From: an uncultured Sulfitobacter sp.
Lineage (GTDB): Bacteria; Pseudomonadota; Alphaproteobacteria; Rhodobacterales; Rhodobacteraceae
DNA length: 64,000 bases
Direction of reading: 5' to 3'
Assembly (NCBI RefSeq): GCF_947500075.1
Contig: NZ_CANMQS010000003.1
Coordinates: forward strand, 372,001 to 436,000
Made by a program: the position numbers and the translations under genes
Shown here: piece after piece, positions 1 through 7,842 of the stretch
Numbering within the stretch: position 1 is the stretch's first letter
Layout of the letters: each line of letters starts with the position of its first letter
The notes under the pieces: model-generated
Databases searched by the model: none
What the model was told of the DNA's origin: nothing
Seen by the model: only the letters and a program-made list of their open reading frames with translations

Positions 1-639
1 ACGCAGCGCGCCGGAGTTGTAGCCGTCTTCCCATGCGCCCTGCCCATCGGCCCATGTCACGCCGCCATCAACGTCACCGTTGTTCACCGCAACGATGGTC
101 TGTTCATGCCCGCCGGTGAACTTCACCTCACCAAAGTAGTCGCCGCTGTCCATGCTGGCGCCCGTGGTCTGGGGGATCTCAATCGACGGGATCAGATAGC
201 CGGAGGTGGAGTTCGGATCACCAAAGCCAAAGACCTTGCCCTGCATGGCCTCCAGCGAGGTGATGCCGCTGTCTTTGCGCGCGAACCCGATGGAGTGGTA
301 GCCGTAGGAACCATCAAGGTTGATCTTGACCAGCACAGGCTCCACCGCGTCGGGGTTCTGGATATGCACGGCAGCGTAGGAAGACGCGCCCATCCATGCC
401 ATGTCCAGCGTGCCGCCGAGCAGGCCCTGAATGACACCGTTGTAATCGGCCGGGGCGAAGAGTTTGGCCTCAACCCCCAGTGCGTCTTCGGTGTAGGCGC
501 GCAGGCATTCATAGGAGTTCATCCGGTCCTGCGCGTTTTCACCACCCAGGATACCGATGCGGAATTCGGTGATATCAGCGGCGAATGCGGTGCCAGTCAG
601 GGCGGTTGTGGCCAATGCGGCCGCAAGGATCTGTTTCAT
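1..639 (-). CDS. phnD: Phosphonate ABC transporter substrate-binding protein PhnD (3' part cut by window edge)
   Basis: Reading from ATG at 639 gives 213 open codons that run off the left edge. The protein starts with a classic signal peptide (basic MKQ, hydrophobic Ala/Leu core, TAFA cleavage site), followed by ADITEFRIGILGGENAQD and later DYNGVIQGLLGG, MAWMGASSYAA and GFGDPNSTSGYLIP. These are hallmarks of PhnD-type periplasmic binding proteins, which capture phosphonate or phosphate-ester ligands for the PhnCDE importer. phnC lies 39 bp upstream on the same strand, so both are probably one operon whose permease gene(s) phnE would lie beyond position 1. The phnC-phnD order is the usual one. 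The truncation is due only to the window border. Confidence 0.93.
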   Translation of the reverse strand, partial: MKQILAAALATTALTGTAFAADITEFRIGILGGENAQDRMNSYECLRAYTEDALGVEAKLFAPADYNGVIQGLLGGTLDMAWMGASSYAAVHIQNPDAVEPVLVKINLDGSYGYHSIGFARKDSGITSLEAMQGKVFGFGDPNSTSGYLIPSIEIPQTTGASMDSGDYFGEVKFTGGHEQTIVAVNNGDVDGGVTWADGQGAWEDGYNSGALR

Positions 640-678
640 GTCGTCTCTCTTTTGCTTGTTTAGGGTCGAATTTTCCGG

Positions 679-1473
679 TCAGGCCGTCTCACGCTCCAGC
701 GTGTCGATCTGGGTTGATGTCGCGGCTTCGGAGAAGGAGGCGTCCGCGCCGTAGATGTCGCGCGCCACACCGGTGGTGAGTTGTTCAGGGGTGCCGTCAA
801 AGACGATTCGCCCGTCCCGCATGCCGACCACGCGGTCGCAATAGCGGCGCGCGGTATCCAGCGTGTGCAGGTTGGCGATGACCATGCGGCCATCCTCTTC
901 GTGGATGCGGCGGAGGGACTGCATGACCACCTGCGCGTTCATCGGGTCGAGCGAGGCGATGGGTTCATCGGCAAGGATGATCTTGGGGTTCTGCATCAGC
1001 GCGCGCGCGATGGCGACGCGCTGCTGTTGGCCACCTGACAGCGCTTCGGCGCGTTTGGGGGCGTGTTCGGCAATGCCCAGACGGTCGAGGATATCAATGG
1101 CGCGGTGCACGTCTGCGTCGGGGTAGAGATTGAACAGCGTCGCAAGGGTGGAGCGTTTGTTCAGCGTGCCATGCAGCACGTTTGAGACGACATCCATGCG
1201 CGGCACAAGATTGAACTGCTGGAAGATCATCGCGCATTCGGATTGCCATTTGCGGCGGTCTGCACCAGTCAGCGCGGTGATCGGGCGGCCTTCAAAGGTC
1301 ACCGCGCCCGATGTGGCATCGGTCAGCCGGTTGAGCATGCGCAGCAGGGTGGATTTCCCTGCGCCCGAACGCCCGATGATGCCGATCATCGTGGGCTTGT
1401 CGACCTGCAGGCTGGCGCGCTGCACGGCATCTTTGGTGCCGTAGGTCTTGGTCAGTTCCGTGATCGTCAGCAT
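679..1473 (-). CDS. phnC: Phosphonate ABC transporter ATP-binding protein PhnC
   Basis: A 264-residue ABC ATPase that powers phosphonate import across the inner membrane. Visible motifs are Walker [10 protein letters not shown] (about residues 34-42), Q-loop (IFQQFNLVP), signature LSGGQQQR (about 145-152) and Walker [12 protein letters not shown] (about 166-175). The length matches PhnC and the downstream neighbour is phnD. It is the first gene of the operon; the 88-bp gap upstream separates it from the stop of the subtilase gene on the same strand, so its promoter probably lies there. PhnC-like ATPases are hard to separate by motif alone from other small-anion importers; the assignment rests on the adjacent PhnD. 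Confidence 0.92.
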   Translation of the reverse strand: MLTITELTKTYGTKDAVQRASLQVDKPTMIGIIGRSGAGKSTLLRMLNRLTDATSGAVTFEGRPITALTGADRRKWQSECAMIFQQFNLVPRMDVVSNVLHGTLNKRSTLATLFNLYPDADVHRAIDILDRLGIAEHAPKRAEALSGGQQQRVAIARALMQNPKIILADEPIASLDPMNAQVVMQSLRRIHEEDGRMVIANLHTLDTARRYCDRVVGMRDGRIVFDGTPEQLTTGVARDIYGADASFSEAATSTQIDTLERETA

Positions 1474-1561
1474 GCCTGCACCCCCTGATGTCTGGCCGGG
1501 GTGTCGCAGGGTGCAATTTCAGAAACGTATCAAATTTGCGAAAGTTTTGTGAAAGCGCCGA

Positions 1562-3757
1562 TCAGCAGTTGGAGGCGCGGACAAGGCCGTGACCAAAGCT
1601 GTTGTCGCGGCCCCGGTCGCCCAGATCCTGCGCGTTGGCCCGCAGGCGGGCACGCACCTGTGTCAGGCCGCGGGTCCCGCGTGCAACCATGTCAGCGATG
1701 AGTGCCGTGACGATGGGTGCCGCAAAAGAGGTGCCTGTCGCATAGCCACCGCGCCGGCCCTTCGCCACATAAAGGTCCACACCAGGGGCGGCGAATTCCA
1801 CCTGTGGGCCGCGGTTGGCCGCGCTGAACCTGCGCAGGCGGGAATCAATGGCGGTGACACCAATCACGAACTCGGAGGCCGCAGGCAGGGAGCCACCGGG
1901 CAGATTGTCCGTCCCGACCGCTGCGACCATCACAGCCCCGGCAGAAGAGGCGGCTTCCAGCACGATGCGCAGAACGTTGTTGTTGGGGCCGGTGAAGGAC
2001 ATGTTGATCAGCCGCACGTCACGGGCCAGCAGATAGTCCAGCGCCCCTGCGATGCGTTCAACGCTCGTCCGCTCCGCCCCCAGCCGGCTGGTGAAGATCG
2101 CGACAGAGAACAGCTCAGCCCCCTGCGCGAAGCCAGAGAAATAGCCGCGCGGGTCTTCGCCGACCATCAGCGCCGCAACGCCGGTGCCATGGGCGGTACC
2201 GACCGACCGTTCGCGCGCATCAAGCAGGGAATGGGTCCGAACCTTTGCCCCTGCCAGCGCCGGGTGGTTGGTGTTTACAGGGCCGTCGATCATCCCGATC
2301 CGGACGGATCGGGGCAGACGGCACCCGTTTGTCGCGCCGGGCGCCACAAGCGCAGGCGCATAGGTGCGCGGGGCGAATTGTGCAAATTCGTAGATGTTGT
2401 GATAGGCCGCATCCATGTCAGGCGCTGCGGCATTCAGGGCCGCGTTGATCGCGGCAATCTGTCGGCCCCGTGGGTATTCGAAGACCAACACCTGCAACCC
2501 CATGCTGCCCAGACGCTGGGTCCGCAGGAACCGCGCGCCAACTTGCGCAAGCGCATCTACGGCCGCCTGTGCCTGCCGCGCGGGGCCGATGACCACAACT
2601 TCCGGGTTTCCGCTGCCGCGCACGGTGACAACGGGGCCACCCGTTTCGCTGCGCGTGCGGGAGCGCGTGCCACGGTCCACCTGAGACGGTGCTGCACCTT
2701 CTACACGGCCAGGACGGGGTGTTGGGTTTTCATTTGCGTCCGGTCCACCGCCGGCAGAAAGCACACCCTGCCCTTGCCCCTGATCATGCCCGTCGGGGCC
2801 TTCACCTTCCGGCTCTTGCCCCCCGTTGCCGCCGGTGCCGCTGCCATTGCCGCCGGTGCCATTTCCATCGGTGCCGTTGCCATTTCCGCCGACTCCGACG
2901 CCGTCACCAATAGTCCCGCCAGTGCCATCGCCATTGCCACCAGTACCGTCACCGTTGCCACCAGTTCCACCAGTGCCATCACCGCTGCCACCCGTGCCGC
3001 CGGTGCCATCTCCGTTACCACCAGTGCCATCGCCGTTACCACCCGTGCCGCCGGTGCCGTCACCGCTACCGCCAGTTCCGCCGGTGCCATCACCATTGCC
3101 GCCAGTCCCACCGGTGCCATCGCCGTTACCGCCAGTGCCACCGGTACCATCACCGTTGTCACCCGTGCCGCCGGTGCCATCGCCGTTACCGCCAGTGCCA
3201 CCGGTACCATCACCGTTGTCACCCGTGCCGCCGGTGCCATCTCCGTTACCACCCGTGCCGCCGGTGCCATCACCGTTGCCACCTGTGCCTCCGGTACCAT
3301 CTCCGTTACCGCCCGTGCCGCTAGTGCCGTCACCGTTACCACCAGTCCCGCCGGTACCATCACCGTTACCACCAGTCCCGCCGGTGCCATCACCATTGCC
3401 GCCAGTTCCGCCAGTGCCATCTCCATTGCCACCAGTTCCACCGGTGCCGTCACCGCTACCGCCAGTTCCACCGGTGCCATCGCCGCTACCGCCAGTTCCA
3501 CCGGTGCCATCTCCGTTACCACCAGTGCCGCCAGTCCCATCGCCAGAACCGCCAGTGCCATCCCCACCAGAACCGCCGCCGTTGTCACCCCCACCGACGG
3601 AGACGCTGGCGAGAATCACAAGGGGTTCTTCACTCGAAAACTGTGCGGACGCAGCCGTAGAGCCAAACAGCAAAAACGGCCCTGACAAAAATGTCAGGAC
3701 CGACAGACAGGACCCAAGGGCCGCCGCCGTGCTTATGTTGGCCTTATTCGCTCGCAT
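1562..3757 (-). CDS. Secreted subtilisin-like (S8) serine protease with long Gly-rich tandem-repeat domain
   Basis: 731 residues from ATG 3757, which overlaps the upstream gene by 14 bp. A longer in-frame start at 3820 is possible, but 3757 places a signal peptide at the N-terminus ([10 protein letters not shown], hydrophobic stretch, STAASAQ). Then come a low-complexity domain of about 280 residues built from [14 protein letters not shown] decapeptides, a short charged linker, a propeptide-like segment (around [19 protein letters not shown]) and a C-terminal S8 catalytic domain. The triad is visible: Asp in GMIDGPV (about 491), His in AHGTGVAAL (about 523) and Ser in GTSFAAP (about 677). The usual oxyanion-hole Asn (AAGN) appears as Thr in AAVGTDN (about 616). 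It is co-transcribed with an ECF sigma factor and an anti-sigma-like gene, so expression is probably under that sigma factor. Substrate unknown. The repeats are not canonical RTX nonapeptides. Confidence 0.88.
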   Translation of the reverse strand: MRANKANISTAAALGSCLSVLTFLSGPFLLFGSTAASAQFSSEEPLVILASVSVGGGDNGGGSGGDGTGGSGDGTGGTGGNGDGTGGTGGSGDGTGGTGGSGDGTGGTGGNGDGTGGTGGNGDGTGGTGGNGDGTGGTGGNGDGTSGTGGNGDGTGGTGGNGDGTGGTGGNGDGTGGTGDNGDGTGGTGGNGDGTGGTGDNGDGTGGTGGNGDGTGGTGGNGDGTGGTGGSGDGTGGTGGNGDGTGGNGDGTGGTGGSGDGTGGTGGNGDGTGGNGDGTGGTIGDGVGVGGNGNGTDGNGTGGNGSGTGGNGGQEPEGEGPDGHDQGQGQGVLSAGGGPDANENPTPRPGRVEGAAPSQVDRGTRSRTRSETGGPVVTVRGSGNPEVVVIGPARQAQAAVDALAQVGARFLRTQRLGSMGLQVLVFEYPRGRQIAAINAALNAAAPDMDAAYHNIYEFAQFAPRTYAPALVAPGATNGCRLPRSVRIGMIDGPVNTNHPALAGAKVRTHSLLDARERSVGTAHGTGVAALMVGEDPRGYFSGFAQGAELFSVAIFTSRLGAERTSVERIAGALDYLLARDVRLINMSFTGPNNNVLRIVLEAASSAGAVMVAAVGTDNLPGGSLPAASEFVIGVTAIDSRLRRFSAANRGPQVEFAAPGVDLYVAKGRRGGYATGTSFAAPIVTALIADMVARGTRGLTQVRARLRANAQDLGDRGRDNSFGHGLVRASNC
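2905..3565 (-). repeat. 30-bp tandem repeats encoding Gly/Asp/Thr/Asn decapeptides
   Basis: About 20 back-to-back 30-bp units encode (N/S)GDGTGGTGG, with variants GTSG, TGDN and units shortened by deletion of GGT. Units differ mostly at silent third positions. Positions 3121-3180 and 3181-3240 are identical over all 60 bp, which points to a recent double-unit duplication by slippage or unequal recombination. The whole array is in frame, so copy-number changes would alter linker length without breaking the protease. It is part of the protease coding sequence, not an independent element. Confidence 0.92.
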
Positions 3758-4340
3758 TCTCCACGCTTTCAAAAACGTCATTCCGGGCGGCCAGCGCCTG
3801 CACGCCAATCTGTTCTTCACCGCTGCTCAGACGGTACAGCCCCAAAGAAGACGGGCCAGAGACAATCTGCAGGTCCAATGACAGCAGCGTCTCGCGAATC
3901 ATTTCTTCCGTCGCACCTGGCTGAAACGCGACCAGAAGGTCGCCTACTGCACCACTGGATGCAAGTTCATAGCCCGGCGCCTCTGCCCCGCGCCAGACAA
4001 ATACGCTTTGACCAACCAGTGCTGCAACCGCCAGAACGGCGACCATACGGGCAATCGGCCATGAGGTCTTGCGCGCCTGTGGTTCCATAACCGGGGCCGG
4101 AACATCCTGCGATGTGCGTTTCACGGCCGCCATCAGCCGCTGCTGCGCCAGCATCCCGGCAGAGGGCAGCGCCTCCTCCTGCATCTCGGCACGCAGGGCC
4201 TGAAGGAGCGACAGGTCATCTGACAGGTCAGGATCCCGCGCCAGTGCGGTTTCCACCTTCTCCCTCTCTTGGGTGTTCAGGGTGCCATTGGCGTGAAACA
4301 CCAGCAGCGCGTCAATTTCTTCTTGGTCCAGCAGGGTCAT
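3744..4340 (-). CDS. Putative membrane anti-sigma factor with subtilase-propeptide-like outer domain
   Basis: 198 residues, overlapping the sigma-factor stop by ATGA (4337-4340) and the protease start by 14 bp, so translation is probably coupled. The N-terminal ~85 residues are acidic/helical ([33 protein letters not shown]), as in anti-sigma cytoplasmic domains, but lack the HxxxCxxC zinc motif. One transmembrane helix follows ([18 protein letters not shown], about 103-121). The outer C-terminal part ([16 protein letters not shown], then [15 protein letters not shown], then [13 protein letters not shown]) follows the pattern of I9/fervidolysin-type protease propeptides (V.F.PG.....I......G..V.G.SSLG.Y). 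Inference: it holds the ECF sigma at the membrane and may bind the protease encoded next to it. The anti-sigma role is from context and topology, not a recognised motif. Confidence 0.72.
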   Translation of the reverse strand: MTLLDQEEIDALLVFHANGTLNTQEREKVETALARDPDLSDDLSLLQALRAEMQEEALPSAGMLAQQRLMAAVKRTSQDVPAPVMEPQARKTSWPIARMVAVLAVAALVGQSVFVWRGAEAPGYELASSGAVGDLLVAFQPGATEEMIRETLLSLDLQIVSGPSSLGLYRLSSGEEQIGVQALAARNDVFESVENASE

Positions 4341-4888
4341 GTTGCGGCTCTCTCGATCCGGCTGCGCATGCAGGCAGCCAACAGTTTCTTGGCGTGAAAG
4401 ACCCTTGATTTAACCGTCCCGGCAGGCACGCCTGCCACTTCGGCGATCTCATCATAGGTCATGTCCTCGAAGTAGGCGAGCGATATGGCCAGCCTCTGTT
4501 CCTCAGAAAGCCCGTTCAGGCATGACTTCAAATGCACAGCTTCCTGCCGGGCATTCAACGTCATGTCTGCGGCATCTGCCGGATCGATCTGTTCGGGTAA
4601 TTCGTCGCGCGTCTCCACCTTCCCGCGCTTGCGGAAAGCGTCTACCGTCTTGCGGTAGGCAATGCCAAAGACCCAGGTCCTGACCATGGAGCGCCCCTCA
4701 AATTTCCCAGCTGATCGCCAGACTTCCATAAACACTTCATGAAGTATGTCGTTGGCTTCATGCGGATCGTTCATTTTTGACCGAATAAATCTGAGCGTCG
4801 GCCCTTCGAGCGCCTGATACAGCGCAGCAAAGGCTGCCTGATCACCAGTGGCGATCTGGCGCATGAGAAATCCGTGGTCTGCGCTCAT
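4337..4888 (-). CDS. ECF (group IV) RNA polymerase sigma factor
   Basis: 183 residues with only regions sigma2 and sigma4. Region 2 spans about residues 20-90 (LYQALEGPTLRFIRSKM, then DILHEVFMEVWRSAGKFEG, then RTWVFGIAYRKTVDAFRKRGK) and region 4 about 125-180 (LSEEQRLAISLAYFEDMTYDEIAEVAGVPAGTVKSR). It is the first gene of a three-gene operon with the anti-sigma-like protein and the subtilase, so the simplest model is that it directs its own operon. The upstream 99 bp carry a TGTCACA element on the coding strand at 4967-4973, a sequence used at the -35 of some ECF promoters. Subgroup within ECF not assignable by eye. Confidence 0.93.
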   Translation of the reverse strand: MSADHGFLMRQIATGDQAAFAALYQALEGPTLRFIRSKMNDPHEANDILHEVFMEVWRSAGKFEGRSMVRTWVFGIAYRKTVDAFRKRGKVETRDELPEQIDPADAADMTLNARQEAVHLKSCLNGLSEEQRLAISLAYFEDMTYDEIAEVAGVPAGTVKSRVFHAKKLLAACMRSRIERAAT

Positions 4889-4966
4889 TCCAATTTGCCG
4901 TCAAAATACTGTTCAAAAAAAGTCGTATATCAAGAGGTTGCGGTATTTACACGCGAATCGCAAGTT

Positions 4967-4973
4967 TGTGACA
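4967..4973 (-). promoter_or_regulatory. Possible ECF -35 element upstream of the sigma operon
   Basis: The coding-strand heptamer TGTCACA lies 79-85 bp before the sigma-factor ATG. TGTCACA is known as a -35 for certain ECF groups, but no convincing matching -10 (CGTC) at the usual distance is visible, so this is only a hint of autoregulation. Confidence 0.22.
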
Positions 4974-4987
4974 GCGGGGAAATTCCC

Positions 4988-5893
4988 TCACCACGTGTCA
5001 GGTCCCTTGTCAGTGAACGCCGCGGCCAGCGCATCGATGAACGCGCGCACTTTCGGCTGCATGAATTGGCCTGACGGATATAGCACATGAATGTCCTGCG
5101 GTTTCAGCGCCAGATCGGGGAAAATATCAACCACCCGTTCGGCCGCCAGCGCATCGGCAAAGACGTAGCTCGGCAGATACGCAATCCCCAAGCCATTGAT
5201 CGCCGCATCCAGCAGCGTCTGACCGTCGTTGATCGCAAGCGAGCCCTTGGGCGGCACATGGATGGTCTTGCCTTTGAGCGGGTGCAGTTTCCAGCCGCCC
5301 ACGTCCTGATGGCCGATATGGGTCAGCAGGATATGATTGCTCAGCGCATCGATCGTTTCAGGTCGTCCGTGTTGCTCAAGATAGGCCGGACTGGCGAGAA
5401 CCCGCATGCTGGCCGTGGCCAGCTTGCGCGTCAGCAGCGTGCTGTCCTGCATCGCACCGGTGCGGATCGCCAGATCAAAGTGGCCAGAGATCAGCGGCAC
5501 GTCTCCCACGCTCAGCTCAAGTTCAATGTTTACCTGTGGATAGGCGGCCAGAAACCGTTCCAGCACGCACATCAGATGGCTGCGGCCCAGATCGCTGGCC
5601 ACGCTGATGCGCAACAGACCCGTCGGTTCGAACTGCATGGAGGACACCAGCGCATCCGCCTGATCTGCATCACTCAGAACCTGACGGGCGCGGCGGTAAT
5701 AGGCTGTGCCGATCTCCGTCGGGCTGACGCGGCGGGTGGTCCGGTTCAACAGACGCGCGCCCAGACGGGCCTCAAGACAGGAGATATGTTTGGAGACGGC
5801 GGACTTGGAGATACCCATCTTTTTAGCGGCATCAGAGAACCCTCCCTGATCGACCACTTGCGCGAACGCTTCCATCTGGATCAGCCGGTCCAT
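4988..5893 (-). CDS. LysR-family transcriptional regulator
   Basis: 301 residues from ATG 5893 (MDRLIQMEAFAQVVDQGGFS). The open frame extends further upstream, but that stretch (Cys-rich, no family similarity) is not part of LysR proteins. The N-terminal winged HTH is typical (SDAAKKMGISKSAVSKHISCLEARLGARLLNRTTRRVSPT in successive pieces), followed by a LysR substrate-binding domain (GLLRISVASDLGRSHL, FDLAIRTG, LPSYVFADALAAERVV). It resembles the AaeR/DsdC-like branch acting on small metabolites; the effector cannot be read. The neighbouring gene on the far side of an AT-rich gap is an EamA exporter on the same strand, so the regulator is not divergently paired in the classical LysR manner. 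Confidence 0.92.
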   Translation of the reverse strand: MDRLIQMEAFAQVVDQGGFSDAAKKMGISKSAVSKHISCLEARLGARLLNRTTRRVSPTEIGTAYYRRARQVLSDADQADALVSSMQFEPTGLLRISVASDLGRSHLMCVLERFLAAYPQVNIELELSVGDVPLISGHFDLAIRTGAMQDSTLLTRKLATASMRVLASPAYLEQHGRPETIDALSNHILLTHIGHQDVGGWKLHPLKGKTIHVPPKGSLAINDGQTLLDAAINGLGIAYLPSYVFADALAAERVVDIFPDLALKPQDIHVLYPSGQFMQPKVRAFIDALAAAFTDKGPDTW

Positions 5894-6268
5894 AGCCCGT
5901 TCGTGTACCCCAGTAATAACGCAGCCGCCCCACGCGACTTCAAAGATAACCGGGGAAACAAGGCCAGCGAGCACATACACGCCCACTGGCCAAAAAGAGA
6001 TCCCCCGGCAACATCTTGCACTCGTTACAATAGTACGTCGGCTGCACGGGGGAAAAGGTTCAGAATATTCACATGTATTTTGGAGAAAAATCAAAATATT
6101 CCATAAAAAGGATATAAATCATATGGTTATGCTATCGAAAAAATCGAACGGACATGCCGGTCCGGATCGCAAGGGGATGGTTTTCGGCGGTGTATTGCTC
6201 AGCAAATGGCGGATATTTGCTCACCATCTGCCGTGGCGTCAGGATTCTGCCGAAATTTCTACCCTGCG
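5894..6268. other. 375-bp gap, AT-rich near 6060-6135
   Basis: Non-coding apart from a doubtful 53-codon frame (6123-6284). The stretch 6055-6135 is clearly more AT-rich than its surroundings and contains the palindrome GAATATTC (6063-6070) and a second AATATTC (6095-6101), which together could form a regulator site for the LysR gene downstream. No RNA gene or insertion-sequence end is visible. Confidence 0.4.
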
Positions 6269-6284
6269 TTATGATGCCAGATAG
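6123..6284 (+). CDS. Doubtful small ORF, 53 residues
   Basis: The frame begins MVMLSKKSNGHAG and ends EISTLRYDAR. It is preceded by AAGGA about 11 bp before the ATG and overlaps the end of the EamA gene on the opposite strand by 16 bp. It is basic and rich in Trp and His (KWRIFAHHLPWRQ). No family recognised; it could be the remnant of a gene or chance. Recorded because it sits in an otherwise unexplained AT-rich gap. Confidence 0.18.
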   Translation: MVMLSKKSNGHAGPDRKGMVFGGVLLSKWRIFAHHLPWRQDSAEISTLRYDAR

Positions 6285-7114
6285 CCGACACCGGCAAACG
6301 CGATCAGACAACCACCCCATTGGGACATGGTCATCCGCTCCTTCAGCAGAATCCACGCCAGCAGAATCGTCAGCATTCCGAACAGGGATGACGCCACAGA
6401 AGCGTATTCCGGATGCGGCAAAGCCGCAGCGGACATGATCGACAGCAGCGCGACGCCGTCCAGCAACCCCATCGCGCACAACGGCACCATTGCGGTGCGT
6501 CCCGGCCACAGCGGCATCCGGCGCGCCAGCAGAAAGGCCAGCAACACGCCCAGTGCGGTCAAACGGGTGACAAGGGTGGTTGGCAATTCTCCCGACAGTT
6601 CGGCGGCGATATGACCCAGCTTGAACGTGCTGGCGAAACCCGCAGCCGAAAACGCAGCCAGCGCAATGGTCGGACCGATGGGCGGGATCGCTTCGTCACT
6701 GTGATCGGACAGGGCCGCGACAATCCCGACACCGAACACAATCGCCAGAACCGCTGCGGCTTGCAGCAGGGAGATGGTGCTGCCCCCCAGAACGGCAAAG
6801 GTAATCGACAGGATCGGAAAGCCCGCAATGATCGGCGCAACCAACCGCACCGGCCCGCGTTCAAAAGCAAAATAGAGCCCCACGCTCGCCGCCAGAAACG
6901 CCAGTCCGGCGCCAACCGCATATCCCGCAGCGGCACTGCTGACGGCAAACCCCTCCCCCCGGCTCAGGAACACGCCGGTCTGGAACACGGCCCCCACGGT
7001 CAGCACCACCAGAAGTGCTGCCATCAAAGGCACCGTGCGGCTCAGGTAGCGGATGGTGATATCGTGCAGACCCCAGCACAAAGCAGCAATCAGGCCGAGG
7101 CTTAATGATGTCAT
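6269..7114 (-). CDS. EamA/DMT-family drug-metabolite transporter
   Basis: 281 residues with about ten hydrophobic helices arranged as two EamA halves: the first begins LGLIAALCWGLHDITIRYLSR, the second around IALAAFSAAGFASTFKLGH, ending in SLFGMLTILLAWILLKERMTMSQWGGCLIAFAGVGYL, the characteristic second-repeat ending (LKE.......GG.LI..G). Inner-membrane permease of the 10-TMS DMT superfamily, typically an exporter of amino acids or other metabolites; substrate not predictable. It lies 38 bp downstream of a LysE-family exporter on the same strand, so both may be co-expressed. Confidence 0.9.
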   Translation of the reverse strand: MTSLSLGLIAALCWGLHDITIRYLSRTVPLMAALLVVLTVGAVFQTGVFLSRGEGFAVSSAAAGYAVGAGLAFLAASVGLYFAFERGPVRLVAPIIAGFPILSITFAVLGGSTISLLQAAAVLAIVFGVGIVAALSDHSDEAIPPIGPTIALAAFSAAGFASTFKLGHIAAELSGELPTTLVTRLTALGVLLAFLLARRMPLWPGRTAMVPLCAMGLLDGVALLSIMSAAALPHPEYASVASSLFGMLTILLAWILLKERMTMSQWGGCLIAFAGVGYLAS

Positions 7115-7152
7115 GGCGCGTGGTGCTCTCTGCGATGGTGTTGGTGCAATGC

Positions 7153-7782
7153 TCAGGCCGTTCGTATATCACGCACGCCCTTGAAAAGGAGCAGCACACC
7201 GACGCCAAACAATCCAAAACCGCTCAGCTTGTTGATATTGATCCGCTGACCATAGCGTGAGTTCACGGCCATCACTGCCAGCATCGCATATCCAATGATC
7301 GACGCCGCATCCAGCAGCACGAAAATCGCGCCATAGACGAGTGACTGGAACACGACATCCAGATCGGGCGCGATGAAGCCGGGAAAGAGTGCCGCGAAAA
7401 AGACGATGGCCTTGGGGTTGCTGACGCAGGCGAAGAAACCGCTCAGAAAAGCATGCCCATAGCCCCGCATCTGGCCCGCTCCCACCGCGGCATGGGGCAC
7501 ATCGGTGAAGGACTTATAGGCAAGATAGAGGATATACATCCCGCCCAGCACCTGAAGCACCGGCAGGACCTGTCCGGCAACGCTCAACAACGCCTGAAGG
7601 CTGATCACCGCGATCACGATATGCACCACCGATCCCAGCGCATCACCCATCACCGTCACCAGCGCGGCCTTTGGCCCGTATTTCAGCGCCTGACTGGAGG
7701 CCAGCGCGCAAGACGGGCCGGGGGTGACGACAATCGCCAGCGTGGCGGCCATGAAAGCAAGGAATAGGGTGCTGTCCATCAA
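7153..7782 (-). CDS. LysE/RhtB-family amino-acid exporter
   Basis: 209 residues, the usual length for RhtB-type exporters. The N-terminal helix contains the family signature TLAIVVTPGPSCALASSQAL, followed by GPKAALVTVMGDALGSVVH, LLSVAGQVLPVLQVLGGMYILYLAYKSF and FLSGFFACVSNPKAIVFFAALFPGF (the conserved NPKA.LFF motif). Six-helix inner-membrane protein that exports amino acids (lysine, homoserine/threonine or related). The EamA transporter follows directly downstream on the same strand. Substrate not assigned. Confidence 0.92.
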   Translation of the reverse strand: MMDSTLFLAFMAATLAIVVTPGPSCALASSQALKYGPKAALVTVMGDALGSVVHIVIAVISLQALLSVAGQVLPVLQVLGGMYILYLAYKSFTDVPHAAVGAGQMRGYGHAFLSGFFACVSNPKAIVFFAALFPGFIAPDLDVVFQSLVYGAIFVLLDAASIIGYAMLAVMAVNSRYGQRININKLSGFGLFGVGVLLLFKGVRDIRTA

Positions 7783-7842
7783 TGCGTCCTCAAAACATCG
7801 GGGGACTCAATCCTCTGGCAGACCAAAGGTCAACGGCGAAGG

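Noticed and set aside
2905..3565. Tandem 30-bp repeats as a possible CRISPR array
   Set aside because: Units are contiguous without unique spacers, are in frame with the protease and differ by silent changes.
2905..3565. Gly/Asp repeats as RTX calcium-binding nonapeptides
   Set aside because: The unit is ten residues and the Asp is not at the RTX position (GGxGxDxUx); no hydrophobic residue is present.
1589..3881. Long open frames on the plus strand opposite the protease gene, including Pro-Val-Pro-Ser-rich repeats
   Set aside because: They are the antisense reading of the 30-bp Gly-rich repeats and of high-GC sequence. The minus strand has the signal peptide, catalytic triad and operon context.
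4988..6094. Longer LysR protein starting at 6094
   Set aside because: The extra 67 residues are Cys-rich, unlike any LysR N-terminus, and the HTH begins directly at Met 5893.
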